A stretch of DNA of 64,000 bases from positions 1 to 64,000 of the forward strand of contig JBFFWQ010000019.1 of assembly GCA_041570195.1 (NCBI GenBank), read 5' to 3'. The notes under the pieces were generated by a model, which saw only the letters and a program-made list of their open reading frames with translations, was not told the origin of the DNA and did not search any database. Positions 1-8,075 of the stretch are shown here, piece by piece. This stretch comes from UBA11865 sp041570195. GTDB taxonomy: Bacteria; Chloroflexota; Anaerolineae; Promineifilales; Promineifilaceae. The position numbers were made by a program, and so were the translations under genes. Each line of letters begins with the position of its first letter. Within the stretch, counting starts at the first letter, position 1.

Positions 1-2
1 CC

Positions 3-383
3 ACTCAGCCTTCTGGTCCCGTAACAATTGAGACAGAGCTTAGCTTTGCCAGTTTCCCGTTTGGTGGAACCTTTGAAGTTACGGAGGGTGCAGCCCTTCT
101 CGGTTGCTCAGAAGGGACGTTTGTGGACATTCCACGCGGGCCCGGGCCGGGCGCGATCCACAAGATCTTTACATGCCAAACTGAAGGGGTTGGAACTTTC
201 ACCTTCGGTTTCGCGACAGTCCCCCTTCCCGGACCGGGTGACTTGAATGGTCATTGGACGGCCTGGAAAGGGACAGGAGACTTCGTAGGAGTGCGCGGAC
301 AAGGAGATTTCTCCGTTGTCTTCGCAGATCCGCCGAACGCGGAGGAGACTCTGACCGGCACTATTCATTTCGATCCCCAGTAG
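3..383 (+). CDS. Hypothetical secreted-type protein, 5' end outside the window
   Basis: The frame is open from the first bases of the window to the TAG at 381-383, so this is the C-terminal 126 or so residues of a longer gene. An internal GTG at 123 could act as a start, but the upstream frame has equally protein-like composition. The visible part is rich in Gly, Thr, Phe and Val with short alternating strands, for example GTGDFVGVRGQGDF followed by TLTGTIHF. This looks like a small beta-barrel or beta-sandwich of an exported protein. No catalytic motif is recognisable and no family is assigned. A strong intrinsic terminator follows directly. The gene lies outside the inverted repeat. Confidence 0.6.
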   Translation, partial: TQPSGPVTIETELSFASFPFGGTFEVTEGAALLGCSEGTFVDIPRGPGPGAIHKIFTCQTEGVGTFTFGFATVPLPGPGDLNGHWTAWKGTGDFVGVRGQGDFSVVFADPPNAEETLTGTIHFDPQ

Positions 384-391
384 CCAAAAGG

Positions 392-418
392 AAAGAGCCG
401 GATGATCGCCGGCTCTTT
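392..418 (+). terminator. Rho-independent terminator after the partial 5' gene
   Basis: A 10-bp perfect stem (392-401 with 409-418) encloses a 7-nt loop. The right half ends in a short T run (415-419), 8 nt after the upstream stop codon. The A-rich left side would let it work in reverse as well. Confidence 0.85.
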
Positions 419-513
419 TCCCCTATATCCCCAACAGGCCGTAGTTTACCTTGACGGACCTGACCACTTCATAGCAGCGCAACGCGGTCTGACCGCAAAA
501 GGAGAAAGTAAGA

Positions 514-1020
514 ATGGACGGTAGTAGGCTATTAAGAGTAATGATATTCCTGACGCTCGTACTGCTGCTTAGCGCATGCAGCGACGTGCTTGCCGAATCG
601 CAGACGACAGACGAACCGCCGCTGCTGGGGACACTCACCCTATCCCGGTCAGGGTGCAGCCTGGAGTTAGTTGAGGATTCCGTCGCTCCGGGAGCGTACG
701 CCATTGAGGTTGTCATCGATGGCCCTGGTGGCGTTTTCGACATGTGGACGATCCTTCCCGGGCAGACTTATGAGGGATTCGCGGAACAGATCGAGGAGGC
801 CAGAGTGATGGCCGAGACCGAGTCGGATACAGAACTCTCGTTGCGCGACCTACCACCCCCTCAGGGCGTCGAGAGTTGGCGCCGATTCGGCGTCGACGGT
901 CAGTCACAAACTATTCATAAATACCTGTCCTCTGGCACGTACGTGATTGTTTGCCAGGAGTTCGTTGACCCGGCAGGTTGGTGGCCGATGTACGAAGCCG
1001 GACCGATTGAGGTCGAATAG
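514..1020 (+). CDS. Small lipoprotein, unknown function
   Basis: 168 residues starting at an ATG preceded by AAAGGAGA about 9 nt upstream. The N-terminus is a classic lipoprotein signal: basic start, hydrophobic stretch at about 8-20, lipobox LLSAC with Cys22 as the expected lipidated residue. The mature part has no recognised domain. It contains an acidic, Glu/Thr-rich middle (about 92-110) and ends in a beta-rich segment with Trp-Trp. A GTYVIVCQ strand suggests a compact beta-sandwich, perhaps stabilised by its Cys residues. It would sit on the outer face of the cytoplasmic membrane. It is the last gene before the inverted repeat begins. Confidence 0.75.
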   Translation: MDGSRLLRVMIFLTLVLLLSACSDVLAESQTTDEPPLLGTLTLSRSGCSLELVEDSVAPGAYAIEVVIDGPGGVFDMWTILPGQTYEGFAEQIEEARVMAETESDTELSLRDLPPPQGVESWRRFGVDGQSQTIHKYLSSGTYVIVCQEFVDPAGWWPMYEAGPIEVE

Positions 1021-1374
1021 ACTGGCACGATCAGCACGCACTGCGGCAAGGCGTGAGTTTTCCTCTCGACACTACTGTATGGTGAAGTGTAATGCTCATC
1101 GTCGCCCTAAATGGTCTTGCAAACAGGTCAATCGCTATAGAAATCATGAGGCGATCAATATACAGGCTGCATATCGAGCAGATTCTCAGTTTCTTCTAGC
1201 GACTCGTCTCGCAGCCGGAAGATATCTAGTTTGACACTGTCCCGGGCCATCAACTCGGCGCAGCCATATGATCGCCATCGGTCGACCAGCACGCATGGGT
1301 GGGCCACTTTCCTCCGACTTGGTCAGCTACATCGAGTAACAGAACAGCCTGTTTAACGATGGACAGGGTCAACC
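1021..1374. other. Intergenic stretch spanning the palindrome's left limit
   Basis: About 350 nt with no convincing gene, RNA gene or terminator. Open frames here have atypical, Arg/His-rich composition and no ribosome binding site. A TTGACA hexamer lies at 1231-1236 without a matching -10. Position 1263 is where the mirror image of the window's right end begins; nothing in the local sequence marks a junction there, because that limit is set only by the window edge. Confidence 0.6.
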
Positions 1375-1834
1375 GGTTGCCCGGCGGCCGATCGGCCGGT
1401 ACCATTCGGCCTCATCTGATGGCGCGAGGGGGGCATGTCCATACTACTTCACATCGCCGAAAGAGAGAAATGGGTCGCGGCCGTGAAGGCGGGTCAATAC
1501 CGGCCGGATAGCCTGGCCGAGGTGGGTTTCATCCATTTTTCGTTGCCGGAGCAGATTGTGCCGGCGGCCGACGTTTGGTATCGTGGCCGGCGGGGATTGG
1601 TGCTACTGGTCGTCGATCCGGCCCGGGTGACGGCCGAGATTCGGTTCGAAGATTGTTACCAGAGCGGCCAGGAGTTCCCCCATATCTATGGCTCGCTGCC
1701 GGTTGAGGCGGTGGTCCAGGTACTGGCGTTCGAGCCCGGGCCGGACGGCCGTTTCGCTTTGCCGGCGACATTGGCTCCAGGCGATTGATAGGGGTGGGAA
1801 GCGGGAACGTGAGCTCCGCAGATAAGGCGACGCC
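1375..1834 (+). repeat. Direct repeat copy A of a 460-nt duplicated segment
   Basis: Aligns without gaps to 5003-5462 (constant offset 3628 nt). It covers the ribosome binding region, a whole DUF952 gene and the first codons of the downstream GNAT frame. Similarity stops abruptly at about 1834, inside what would be the GNAT start region. Many substitutions separate the copies, so this duplication is old, unlike the inverted repeat. Confidence 0.85.
1435..1788 (+). CDS. DUF952 domain protein, copy A
   Basis: 117 residues filling a single DUF952 domain. Diagnostic segments are the N-terminal LLHIAER, a Trp followed by GQYRPDSL, GFIHFSL with a following EQ (about 32-40), and the C-terminal FPHIYGSLP. 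DUF952 proteins are small cytoplasmic proteins of unknown biochemical role. The ATG follows a purine-rich GAGGGGGG stretch. Compared with copy B at 5063 it lacks the last six residues, because a TGA replaces a TGG codon, and it has Phe instead of Cys in the conserved GFIHCS segment. No GNAT gene follows it, unlike copy B, so it may be a redundant or decaying duplicate. Confidence 0.85.
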   Translation: MSILLHIAEREKWVAAVKAGQYRPDSLAEVGFIHFSLPEQIVPAADVWYRGRRGLVLLVVDPARVTAEIRFEDCYQSGQEFPHIYGSLPVEAVVQVLAFEPGPDGRFALPATLAPGD

Positions 1835-1934
1835 GTCACTGCCGATGGTTTCCGAGCCTGGGAAGAAATCTGCGTTGGCGATTTCTAGCAGTACTGTCCG
1901 GCCGATCGTTAGATCTGACTGGGTCTATATGTTA

Positions 1935-1964
1935 ATAGGGACATCCTTCACTGGGCGTCCCTAT
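1935..1964. terminator. Possible terminator hairpin
   Basis: Stem 1935-1942 with 1957-1964 (8 bp), 14-nt loop. It lies between the 3' ends of the convergent DUF952 gene and the MFS-HEAT gene. No strong T run follows on either strand, so function is uncertain. Confidence 0.4.
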
Positions 1965-1987
1965 CTTCATCATTAGGAGCGCATGCG

Positions 1988-4228
1988 TTATCGGCCCAGT
2001 TGCTTGAGCGCTACGTCCAGGGTATGCAAAGAGAGCAGGATATACTCTTTTCGTCTCTTGCCATGTTCTTGCAGGCCGGTGATACAGCCCTGCGATACCA
2101 CCGGCATTGCTCTACCCAGGGCGTCGTTGGGCAGCCACTGCAACATGGTTGCCAGACTGGTGATACCGGCATCCAGATCTCCCGAAGCGAATCTGCTGGC
2201 GCTTGCCTCCGCCACCTCGGCTAGTTCGGGCAACCCACAGCGCTCGGCCGGCTTCTGGAAGGCCAGTAATGCCTGGGCCGTCGAGGTGTCGAAATCGGAC
2301 TGTAGCGATCGCCAGTGCTGCAAATAGTACTTCTCATCTCCCACGATGCGGGCAATGGCTAAACCAATCTCGCCCCGAGATACCTCAGATCGGGCTTGAT
2401 GCAATAGGTCAAAGAGCTGCTCAATAGAGTCCTCGACCCGTAGCCTGCCCAATGCAGAGACATAAGCCAACCTGAGCCTTGGATTAGGCTCCTGTTGAAG
2501 CTTGACCATAATTTGAGGAACGCTTTCGAAATCATCTAACATGGCCAGGGAACGGGCACTATTAGCCTCCAACGGCCGGTAACCTGAAGATAGAGCCTGT
2601 CTAAGTGCTGCAATAGCTCGGCCGCTACCAATCCGCCCCAATGCTCGGGCAACAGATATATTCAATTCAGACTCAGGATCCTCCAAGACTTCGATCAGAG
2701 CGTCGACTAACTCATCTTCGGCCGGCATTCGCCCAATTGAGTGGATGGCTTCCTGTCGAACGCGAAAGCTGGGATCGCGCAAGGCTTCGATCAATTCATT
2801 GGTACTCAGTAGACTCTGGGCATCTCCCATCTGTTCAGTGGCCACGACCCGCGTCATCTCATCGCCGGAGAAGTTATATTGCACCAACAAGCGCAATGCC
2901 TTGACGGGATTGCCGCGCAGGAACATACCGGCAAAGTGGCGAAACGTCGTCGTTCCCTCAGTTTGCAGACGGACGGCAATGACGGCGCCAATCAGGATAA
3001 AGATGAAGCTTAGGACGAATAAAGGTGTATATGGATCGATAGAGATGAGCCATATTTGAGTTTCGAGGTTCCTTGAGGCAGAAAGGATCTGACCGGCCAA
3101 GAATGGACCCAGCCCGGCCACGATTGCGAACCAGGCGTAGAAAACGGCGAGGTAGGCTGATTTGTTTTCCTCAGGGACGGCATTGACGAATAGATAACGC
3201 GTCCAACTTATTTGCCAGGCTAACGTGGCTATTCCGGCAACCACAGCGATGGCCATCGCCAGGGAAGCACTGGCCGGATTGTTTTGGGGCAGGAGTATCC
3301 AGGCCACCGGAAGCAGCAGCAGCAAGTACAGACTTAGCTGCATCACAGGTTTACTGCCGTAACGGTCGGCCGCCCAGCCCCACAAGAATGAGGTAACCAG
3401 GGCGCCGATAAATGTGCCGACGCTCAATAGAACAACGACCCCTTCGGAGAGACCTACTTGTTCTTTCATGAACAGGGGCACAAAAGCAATCACTGAGCGC
3501 CCGCCGATGGTAGCAAATCCCAGAATCACCAGAAATACAACGAAGTTCTTGCTGTGTATCGCCTGATTCATCTGGCGCAAATGGCCGCCGCTTTCTATTT
3601 GGCGTTGGCTGACATCTTCAGCAGGTACCCGAGCAAAGCCGATAACGGAAAGCACGCCAAAGGTTATGCCAATTGCGATCAGAATCATGAAGGGGCGTAG
3701 GCCGGTCAGAGAGTCGATGACGTACCCGGCCACCACGATAACCAGTATACTGACCACGGTGGTGCTCATGCTGTTAACAGCGGTATATTTGCCGCGAATG
3801 TTGTCCGGGACAACTTCCTTTTTCCAGGGATATCCCCCTGTCTCGGCGATGGCTCGACACGCGCCAAAAAGCAGGATGATGATTGCCACCCAGATAAACG
3901 CGCCATGGGAACCGTAGCGGGCCAGGACGGCCGGCGTCAGCAGCAGAAAAGCAATAACAATGTTGCGAATCCCCCAGAAGGTGACATAGGTTCGCTTATA
4001 GCCAAAGCGGCTGACAGTGGGAGCGACAAACGGCGCGATGATGCCCAGGAAAGGAACAATTGCCAGCAAGATGCCTATCTGGCCATCGTCCAGCCCCAGT
4101 TCGTCAAGAAAGAGTACAAAGACGGTGCCAGAAAAGGTTAGTAGGACGAAGACGATATTTAGCGTTTGGGCCCCTATTAACCAGGGCAGACGGTTAATCT
4201 TGTCGACGTCTGTCAGCGTTGAAGTCAT
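1988..4228 (-). CDS. MFS transporter fused to a C-terminal HEAT-repeat domain
   Basis: 746 residues. Residues about 15-420 form a major facilitator domain with roughly 11-12 hydrophobic helices. An MFS-like loop is seen after the second helix (SRFGYKRTY, about 73-81), with its counterpart WGWAADRYGSKP near 283-294. After a short basic linker, residues about 456-625 are helical HEAT-type repeats, for example DPSFRVRQEAIHSIGRM and ELNISVARALGRIGSG. Ordinary MFS proteins end near 400-450 residues, so the 300-residue soluble tail is the unusual part. HEAT repeats bind proteins, so the tail may tie transport to a cytoplasmic partner. The substrate is unknown. The start has no strong ribosome binding site. 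The gene lies between the two DUF952 direct repeats. Confidence 0.85.
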   Translation of the reverse strand: MTSTLTDVDKINRLPWLIGAQTLNIVFVLLTFSGTVFVLFLDELGLDDGQIGILLAIVPFLGIIAPFVAPTVSRFGYKRTYVTFWGIRNIVIAFLLLTPAVLARYGSHGAFIWVAIIILLFGACRAIAETGGYPWKKEVVPDNIRGKYTAVNSMSTTVVSILVIVVAGYVIDSLTGLRPFMILIAIGITFGVLSVIGFARVPAEDVSQRQIESGGHLRQMNQAIHSKNFVVFLVILGFATIGGRSVIAFVPLFMKEQVGLSEGVVVLLSVGTFIGALVTSFLWGWAADRYGSKPVMQLSLYLLLLLPVAWILLPQNNPASASLAMAIAVVAGIATLAWQISWTRYLFVNAVPEENKSAYLAVFYAWFAIVAGLGPFLAGQILSASRNLETQIWLISIDPYTPLFVLSFIFILIGAVIAVRLQTEGTTTFRHFAGMFLRGNPVKALRLLVQYNFSGDEMTRVVATEQMGDAQSLLSTNELIEALRDPSFRVRQEAIHSIGRMPAEDELVDALIEVLEDPESELNISVARALGRIGSGRAIAALRQALSSGYRPLEANSARSLAMLDDFESVPQIMVKLQQEPNPRLRLAYVSALGRLRVEDSIEQLFDLLHQARSEVSRGEIGLAIARIVGDEKYYLQHWRSLQSDFDTSTAQALLAFQKPAERCGLPELAEVAEASASRFASGDLDAGITSLATMLQWLPNDALGRAMPVVSQGCITGLQEHGKRRKEYILLSLHTLDVALKQLGR

Positions 4229-4292
4229 GATGAAGTAAGTCGCCGTATGCGGCTTTCCGTATTAGCCGGTAATCGAAGACATCACGTAGAAA

Positions 4293-4502
4293 TCAATAAC
4301 ATAGCGGCCACAAAAAGAAGAGTAGAATGATGTAATCGAACAGCTTCTTGCTCGCCCGCACAACCAATCATCTGCCCGCTGATACGCCCAGAGGCATCAT
4401 CGGTAGCAACCACAGAAACTGCCGCAACAAATCAGAATTGAAGACGTCGGCGACGAAATAAAAGGGTACTCTGATGTAGTTCGGGATAAAGAAGAAGAAG
4501 TC
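4293..4502 (-). pseudogene. Decayed C-terminal fragment of a TauE/SafE-family permease
   Basis: On the - strand this frame reads as the last 70 or so residues of a sulfite exporter-type TauE/SafE permease. An Ile-Pro-Asn near-helix segment is followed by a short loop, then a hydrophobic helix with PMMPLGVSAG, a basic turn with LVVRASKKLFDY and a final hydrophobic helix. The match to the family's last two helices is by recognition of the pattern. An in-frame TGA interrupts it exactly where the family usually has Trp or another hydrophobic residue after the PLG..G turn. The upstream frame closes within a few codons, so the N-terminal two thirds are missing. It lies directly upstream of the MFS-HEAT gene. 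Confidence 0.55.
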
Positions 4503-5002
4503 GGGGTCGAGAATTCACCCCAATATATCGGCCGAGAGCATTTGTCATAGGCGAGTATCCTACCACAGTGACATTCGTCATATCAAGAATCGCATGCAAC
4601 CTGATGATTGACGCACCCAATTCTTCGGCATGCTACAATCAGCCGTGTCCATGCGCAACGACGCATCGATAAAATGACCGCTGTCAGTAACATGTTACGT
4701 GAGATAGGCGTGTCGCCATATTCAAGTCAAGCGGCCGTGCAACGCTTGAACGATATACAACAACTGAAGAAGCTCCATGGCCAAGAAGATAATAGTGGCC
4801 GGGCTCGAAATTTGAATTTGGCTTTCATTCCGTGACCCCCGTTGCCTCACAACGATCGTCGCTTGCATCTGATCAAGCTTGCTGTGGTCGACGGCGATCG
4901 TCAGAACTGAGGAGTAGTTTCGCATCGTTCTGAAAGGACTGAGAGGCGAGCAAAGCGTCACCGAACTGTGCTGGGGAATACCAGGGTTCGCACGCACATT
5001 GT
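4503..5002. other. Gene-poor spacer
   Basis: No supported gene. The open frame that includes an ATG at 4674 (ending 4835, about 53 residues from there) lacks a ribosome binding site and resembles no family. It and the opposite frame at 4722-4997 are probably chance. With the adjacent permease fragment, this 800-nt gap looks like degraded DNA between the two direct repeats. Confidence 0.55.
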
Positions 5003-5462
5003 GGTTGCCTTACCGGAGGACGGCCGGTACCATTCGGCCTGAATTGATAGCGCGAGGAGGACATGTCCAGGCTTTTAATTACCGCCGAACGGGAGGAATG
5101 GGTCGCGGCCGTAAAGGCGGGTCAATACCGGCCGGAGAGCCTAGCCGAGGACGGTTTCATCCATTGCTCGCTGCCAGAGCAGATGGTGCCGGTGGCCGAC
5201 GCCTTGTATCGCGGCCGGCAGGGGCTAGTATTGCTGGTCGTCGATCCGGCCCGGGTAACGGCCGAGATTCGCTTCGAAGATTGTTACCAGAGCGGCCAGA
5301 AGTTCCCCCATATCTACGGCCCGCTGCCGGTTGAGGCGGTCGTCCAGGTACTGGATTTCGAACCGGGACCTGACGACCGTTTCGCTTTGCCGGCGACTCT
5401 GGATCGCGGCGATTGGACTGGGCAGGAAACGTAAACGTGAGCTCCGCTGATGAGGCGATGCC
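5003..5462 (+). repeat. Direct repeat copy B of the 460-nt duplicated segment
   Basis: Partner of 1375-1834. Here the segment continues into an intact GNAT gene, so copy B looks like the original arrangement and copy A like the partial duplicate. Together the copies flank about 3.2 kb containing the MFS-HEAT gene and the permease fragment. Confidence 0.85.
5063..5434 (+). CDS. DUF952 domain protein, copy B
   Basis: 123 residues, DUF952 throughout. It keeps the family segments GFIHCSLPEQ (about 32-41) and FPHIYGPLP, including the Cys lost in copy A. The ATG is preceded by GAGGAGG about 5 nt upstream, a better ribosome site than copy A has. The stop is 2 nt before the preferred GTG start of the GNAT gene, so the two are probably co-translated in a four-gene operon (DUF952, GNAT, GNAT, alpha/beta hydrolase). 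The molecular function of DUF952 is unknown; context suggests small-molecule modification. Confidence 0.9.
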   Translation: MSRLLITAEREEWVAAVKAGQYRPESLAEDGFIHCSLPEQMVPVADALYRGRQGLVLLVVDPARVTAEIRFEDCYQSGQKFPHIYGPLPVEAVVQVLDFEPGPDDRFALPATLDRGDWTGQET

Positions 5463-5898
5463 TACAGGCAAGGTCACGATTCGAGCGGCCCGACTAGCCG
5501 ATGCGGACGACGTAGCGCTGCTGCTGGGCCAGTTGGGTTATCTTACGGACCTTGCGGATGCGGCCAGGCGCCTGGAGGAGATATCGGCCAGTGACGCTGA
5601 CAAGATCCTCGTGGCGCAAAGCGGCCCGGAGGTGACGGCCGTGGCCAGCATTCACTTCATGGCCTACTTTCACCGGGGTGAACTGCTATGTAAGATCACC
5701 GCCTTCGTGGTGAAAGATGGTTACCGGGGCCAGGGCATTGGATCGGCTTTGTTGGCCCGGATCGAACAAATCGCCCGCGAACGGGGCTGCCAGAGGATGG
5801 AATTGACTAGCGCTATCGGTAGGCGGGAGGCCCATACCTTTTATGAGGGCAAGGGCTATCAGAAAGCCGGCTACAAGTTTTATAAGCCCCTGGCATGA
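5437..5898 (+). CDS. GNAT family N-acetyltransferase
   Basis: 153 residues from a GTG at 5437, chosen because AGGA lies 9 nt upstream and the GTG is conserved in the duplicated segment. ATG 5458 and an upstream TTG at 5413 are alternatives. The acetyl-CoA pyrophosphate loop is clear as YRGQGIGS at about 96-103, preceded by the strand AFVVKDG and followed by the helix ALLARIEQIARERG. The C-terminal AHTFYEGKGYQKAGYKF is the typical motif B of small-molecule GNATs. The acceptor amine is not predictable. The enzyme is cytoplasmic. The stop overlaps the next gene's start by 4 nt (ATGA). Confidence 0.9.
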   Translation: MSSADEAMPTGKVTIRAARLADADDVALLLGQLGYLTDLADAARRLEEISASDADKILVAQSGPEVTAVASIHFMAYFHRGELLCKITAFVVKDGYRGQGIGSALLARIEQIARERGCQRMELTSAIGRREAHTFYEGKGYQKAGYKFYKPLA

Positions 5899-6425
5899 TC
5901 GATTCCGCCTCGCTAAACACCAAAAATCTACGGTTGACGGCCTTAACGGCCGAGCAGCTGCGGTTGTACCTGGTCGATCGGGGGCATCTCGGCCGGCAGA
6001 TGGCCGTTCGATTAAACGAAGCTGCCTTGGCGCCAGCCCTGCGGCGGGCAATCGGGCTGAAACTATCGGCCATGGCCGGGACGGACGAGGCTTTGTTTCC
6101 CTGGCTTACCTACTGGTTGATCATCGTTGAGGCCGAATTGAACGCCGGGGGACTGGCCGGTTTCAAGGGGCCACCCGACGCGGCCGGCGAGGTTGAAATC
6201 GGCTATGGTATCGATGCCGGCTATTGCGGGCGTGGTTACGCGACCGAGTCTGTGGGCGCCCTGGTTAATTGGGCCCTGGCCGCGACGGATTGCCTGGCGG
6301 TGACGGCCCGTACCCTGGCAGTTAATGAGGCGTCGGCGGCCGTTTTGCGCAATGTGGGCTTCTGGCCAAACGGCTCTGACGGCGGCGAGTTGCTGTGGCG
6401 GATAAACAGAGGTAAACGAAAATGA
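5895..6425 (+). CDS. GNAT acetyltransferase, RimJ/RimL-like
   Basis: 176 residues. The N-terminal LNTKNLRLTAL start and the later EIGYGIDAGYCGRGYATESVGALVNWA (about 116-142, the acetyl-CoA loop being the CGRGYA portion) mark the Acetyltransf_3 subgroup. That subgroup includes ribosomal-protein and antibiotic or amino-acid acetylases. The C-terminal NEASAAVLRNVGFW is the usual substrate-loop helix. The start overlaps the preceding GNAT by ATGA and the stop overlaps the hydrolase gene by ATGA, so translation is coupled. The long segment at 28-90 differs from typical RimJ, so the substrate is open. Confidence 0.88.
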   Translation: MIDSASLNTKNLRLTALTAEQLRLYLVDRGHLGRQMAVRLNEAALAPALRRAIGLKLSAMAGTDEALFPWLTYWLIIVEAELNAGGLAGFKGPPDAAGEVEIGYGIDAGYCGRGYATESVGALVNWALAATDCLAVTARTLAVNEASAAVLRNVGFWPNGSDGGELLWRINRGKRK

Positions 6426-7171
6426 AGCGAATCAGGCCTATCCTGGTGATCATTGGCGTCGTCCTGGCCCTGCTGGTCATCGGCTTTGTCGCCTACAGCC
6501 GGATCGCAACGGCCGGACCCGAGCAGGAAGCCCTTGACGCGCTCATCTCCGATGATGTCGTCGAGGTACAAAGCGACGACTGGTACGTATTTGAACCGGC
6601 TAGTTCAACTCCCCAGACGGGATTGGTCTTTTATCCCGGAGGATATGTAGATCCCAGAGCCTATGCGCCGCCCGCCCGCGAAATCGCCGCTGCCGGTTAC
6701 CTGGTGGTCATCCCGACTATGCCCTTGAATCTGGCCATCTTTGGCGCCAACCAGGCAGCAGACGTTATCGAAGCCTATCCAGAAATCGAGAATTGGGCCG
6801 TCGGCGGTCATTCACTGGGTGGGGCTATGGCCGCGCAATATGCTGGTGGCAACCCTGAAGATGTCGCCGGGCTGGCGCTCTGGGCGAGTTATCCGGCTGG
6901 CGGAAACGACCTGTCGAAGAACGCGCTCCGGGCAGTTTCCATCTACGGCACAGCGGACGGCGTATCGGAACCCGAGACAGTTGAAGCGGCCCGGGCGCGG
7001 CTACCAGAAGACACCGACTGGGTAGCCATCGAGGGTGGCAACCACGCCCAATTTGGCTGGTACGGTCCGCAACGGGGCGATCAGGCGCCGCAGATTAATC
7101 ATCTTGAGCAGCAAGCGCTGACCGCGGAAGCAACGGTGAGGTTGCTGCAAGCGATAACGCCAGGAAGTTAA
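6422..7171 (+). CDS. Membrane-anchored alpha/beta hydrolase
   Basis: 249 residues. A basic N-terminus and one hydrophobic segment (about 7-25) should anchor it with the enzyme outside the cytoplasm. The hydrolase fold carries a full triad: Ser131 in the GGHSLGG elbow, Asp179 in YGTADG and His208 in GGNHAQFG. YPGG at 71-74 probably forms the oxyanion region. It resembles the Abhydrolase_5 type (dienelactone hydrolase-like esterases). Substrate unknown, probably an ester or acylated compound. It is the last gene of the DUF952-GNAT-GNAT operon and faces the convergent regulator gene across an 89-nt gap. Confidence 0.87.
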   Translation: MKRIRPILVIIGVVLALLVIGFVAYSRIATAGPEQEALDALISDDVVEVQSDDWYVFEPASSTPQTGLVFYPGGYVDPRAYAPPAREIAAAGYLVVIPTMPLNLAIFGANQAADVIEAYPEIENWAVGGHSLGGAMAAQYAGGNPEDVAGLALWASYPAGGNDLSKNALRAVSIYGTADGVSEPETVEAARARLPEDTDWVAIEGGNHAQFGWYGPQRGDQAPQINHLEQQALTAEATVRLLQAITPGS

Positions 7172-7260
7172 GCAGTTCGGGGAGGAGTAGCGCCCACCAG
7201 CCTGCCAACCGATTCCAAATTGTCGATTTGTCGACGGGTGGGGCGTGTTCCAGATAGCGG

Positions 7261-7914
7261 CTAATCTCTCATACGGCCGACGGTTTCGTAATAGTCGGTC
7301 ACCGCCAGTTGAACGGCGTTAATGATCTCGTTCACGCGGCGCAGGATGCGCAGACTGGCATCCGGTTCAACGTAGGTCGTCGAAGGGATTTTGAGGCTGC
7401 TCTCGACCAAAATATCGCGAAAGAAAAGCGTGGCTTCCAGGATATTGGTCAACGTCAAACCGGCGCGTCTGCCGTAGACGCCATAACTCCGGCCGATGCG
7501 TTTCGCTTCCTGGACGAAGGAGCCATTGGTATCCTCGGCGGCCACGTATTGCAACAACAGGCCCATCAATTGATGACCCAATTCCCGGTATTCATCGCGT
7601 AATTCTTCTTGGTCGATGGCCTGCATCCAGCGCGCCGGCGGCTGATTGGCGACCTGCTGCCGGGTAGTGACCAGGGCGGAGTCGGCCCAGTCCTGGTCCA
7701 CGTCATCGGACTCGCCGCCCCGCTGGCGTAACAGGTAGGCCTGGATGTCGCTGAGGGCGAAGCGCCGATGACCGCCAGGGGTTCGATAGCTGGGGAAACG
7801 GCCGCTGTCGCTCCAGCGACGCAGGGTCATGGTATGTACGCCCAACAAGACGGCCGCCTTTCCCAGGGGCAGCCAGTCGCTATCTTTTTCGGTCAATTCG
7901 GTTTCGTCTTTCAA
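7261..7914 (-). CDS. MerR/excisionase-type HTH regulator with an uncharacterised C-terminal helical domain
   Basis: 217 residues from a TTG start, chosen because GAGGA lies about 8 nt upstream and no better start fits. Residues about 15-62 are a MerR-like winged helix: LPLGKAAVLLGVHTMTLRRW is the helix-turn-helix and RTPGGHRRF the wing. A charged linker follows. Residues about 100-215 are helical, with no match recognised with confidence. The pattern of a helix bearing YGRRAGLTLTNILEA then LFFRDIL faintly recalls sensory domains of RsbR-type proteins. It is transcribed divergently from ilvE across about 160 nt, so control of ilvE and itself is plausible but unproven. Confidence 0.8.
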   Translation of the reverse strand: MKDETELTEKDSDWLPLGKAAVLLGVHTMTLRRWSDSGRFPSYRTPGGHRRFALSDIQAYLLRQRGGESDDVDQDWADSALVTTRQQVANQPPARWMQAIDQEELRDEYRELGHQLMGLLLQYVAAEDTNGSFVQEAKRIGRSYGVYGRRAGLTLTNILEATLFFRDILVESSLKIPSTTYVEPDASLRILRRVNEIINAVQLAVTDYYETVGRMRD

Positions 7915-8075
7915 TCCTGTTGTCCTCTGCGATACTCACGCTTCTCATTTAGTTTACCTGACCGCGCCGCTTCGACCAACTAACGACTACTAGACCTGGC
8001 GAATAACAGTAGGTACACTAGGGATAGTCTACAAGGTCCTGTTAATTTGCCTCCCAGCTCACAAGGAGAGTTGTC

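Noticed and set aside
947..1234. ORF overlapping the end of the lipoprotein gene
   Set aside because: Shifted frame with Arg/His/Cys-rich composition and no ribosome site.
4608..4835. Small + strand ORF in the spacer before DUF952 copy B
   Set aside because: No ribosome binding site, no family resemblance and placed in decaying sequence; not supported as a gene.
4980..5002. tRNA remnant suggested by a GGTTCGCAC string
   Set aside because: No acceptor, D or anticodon stems can be drawn around it.
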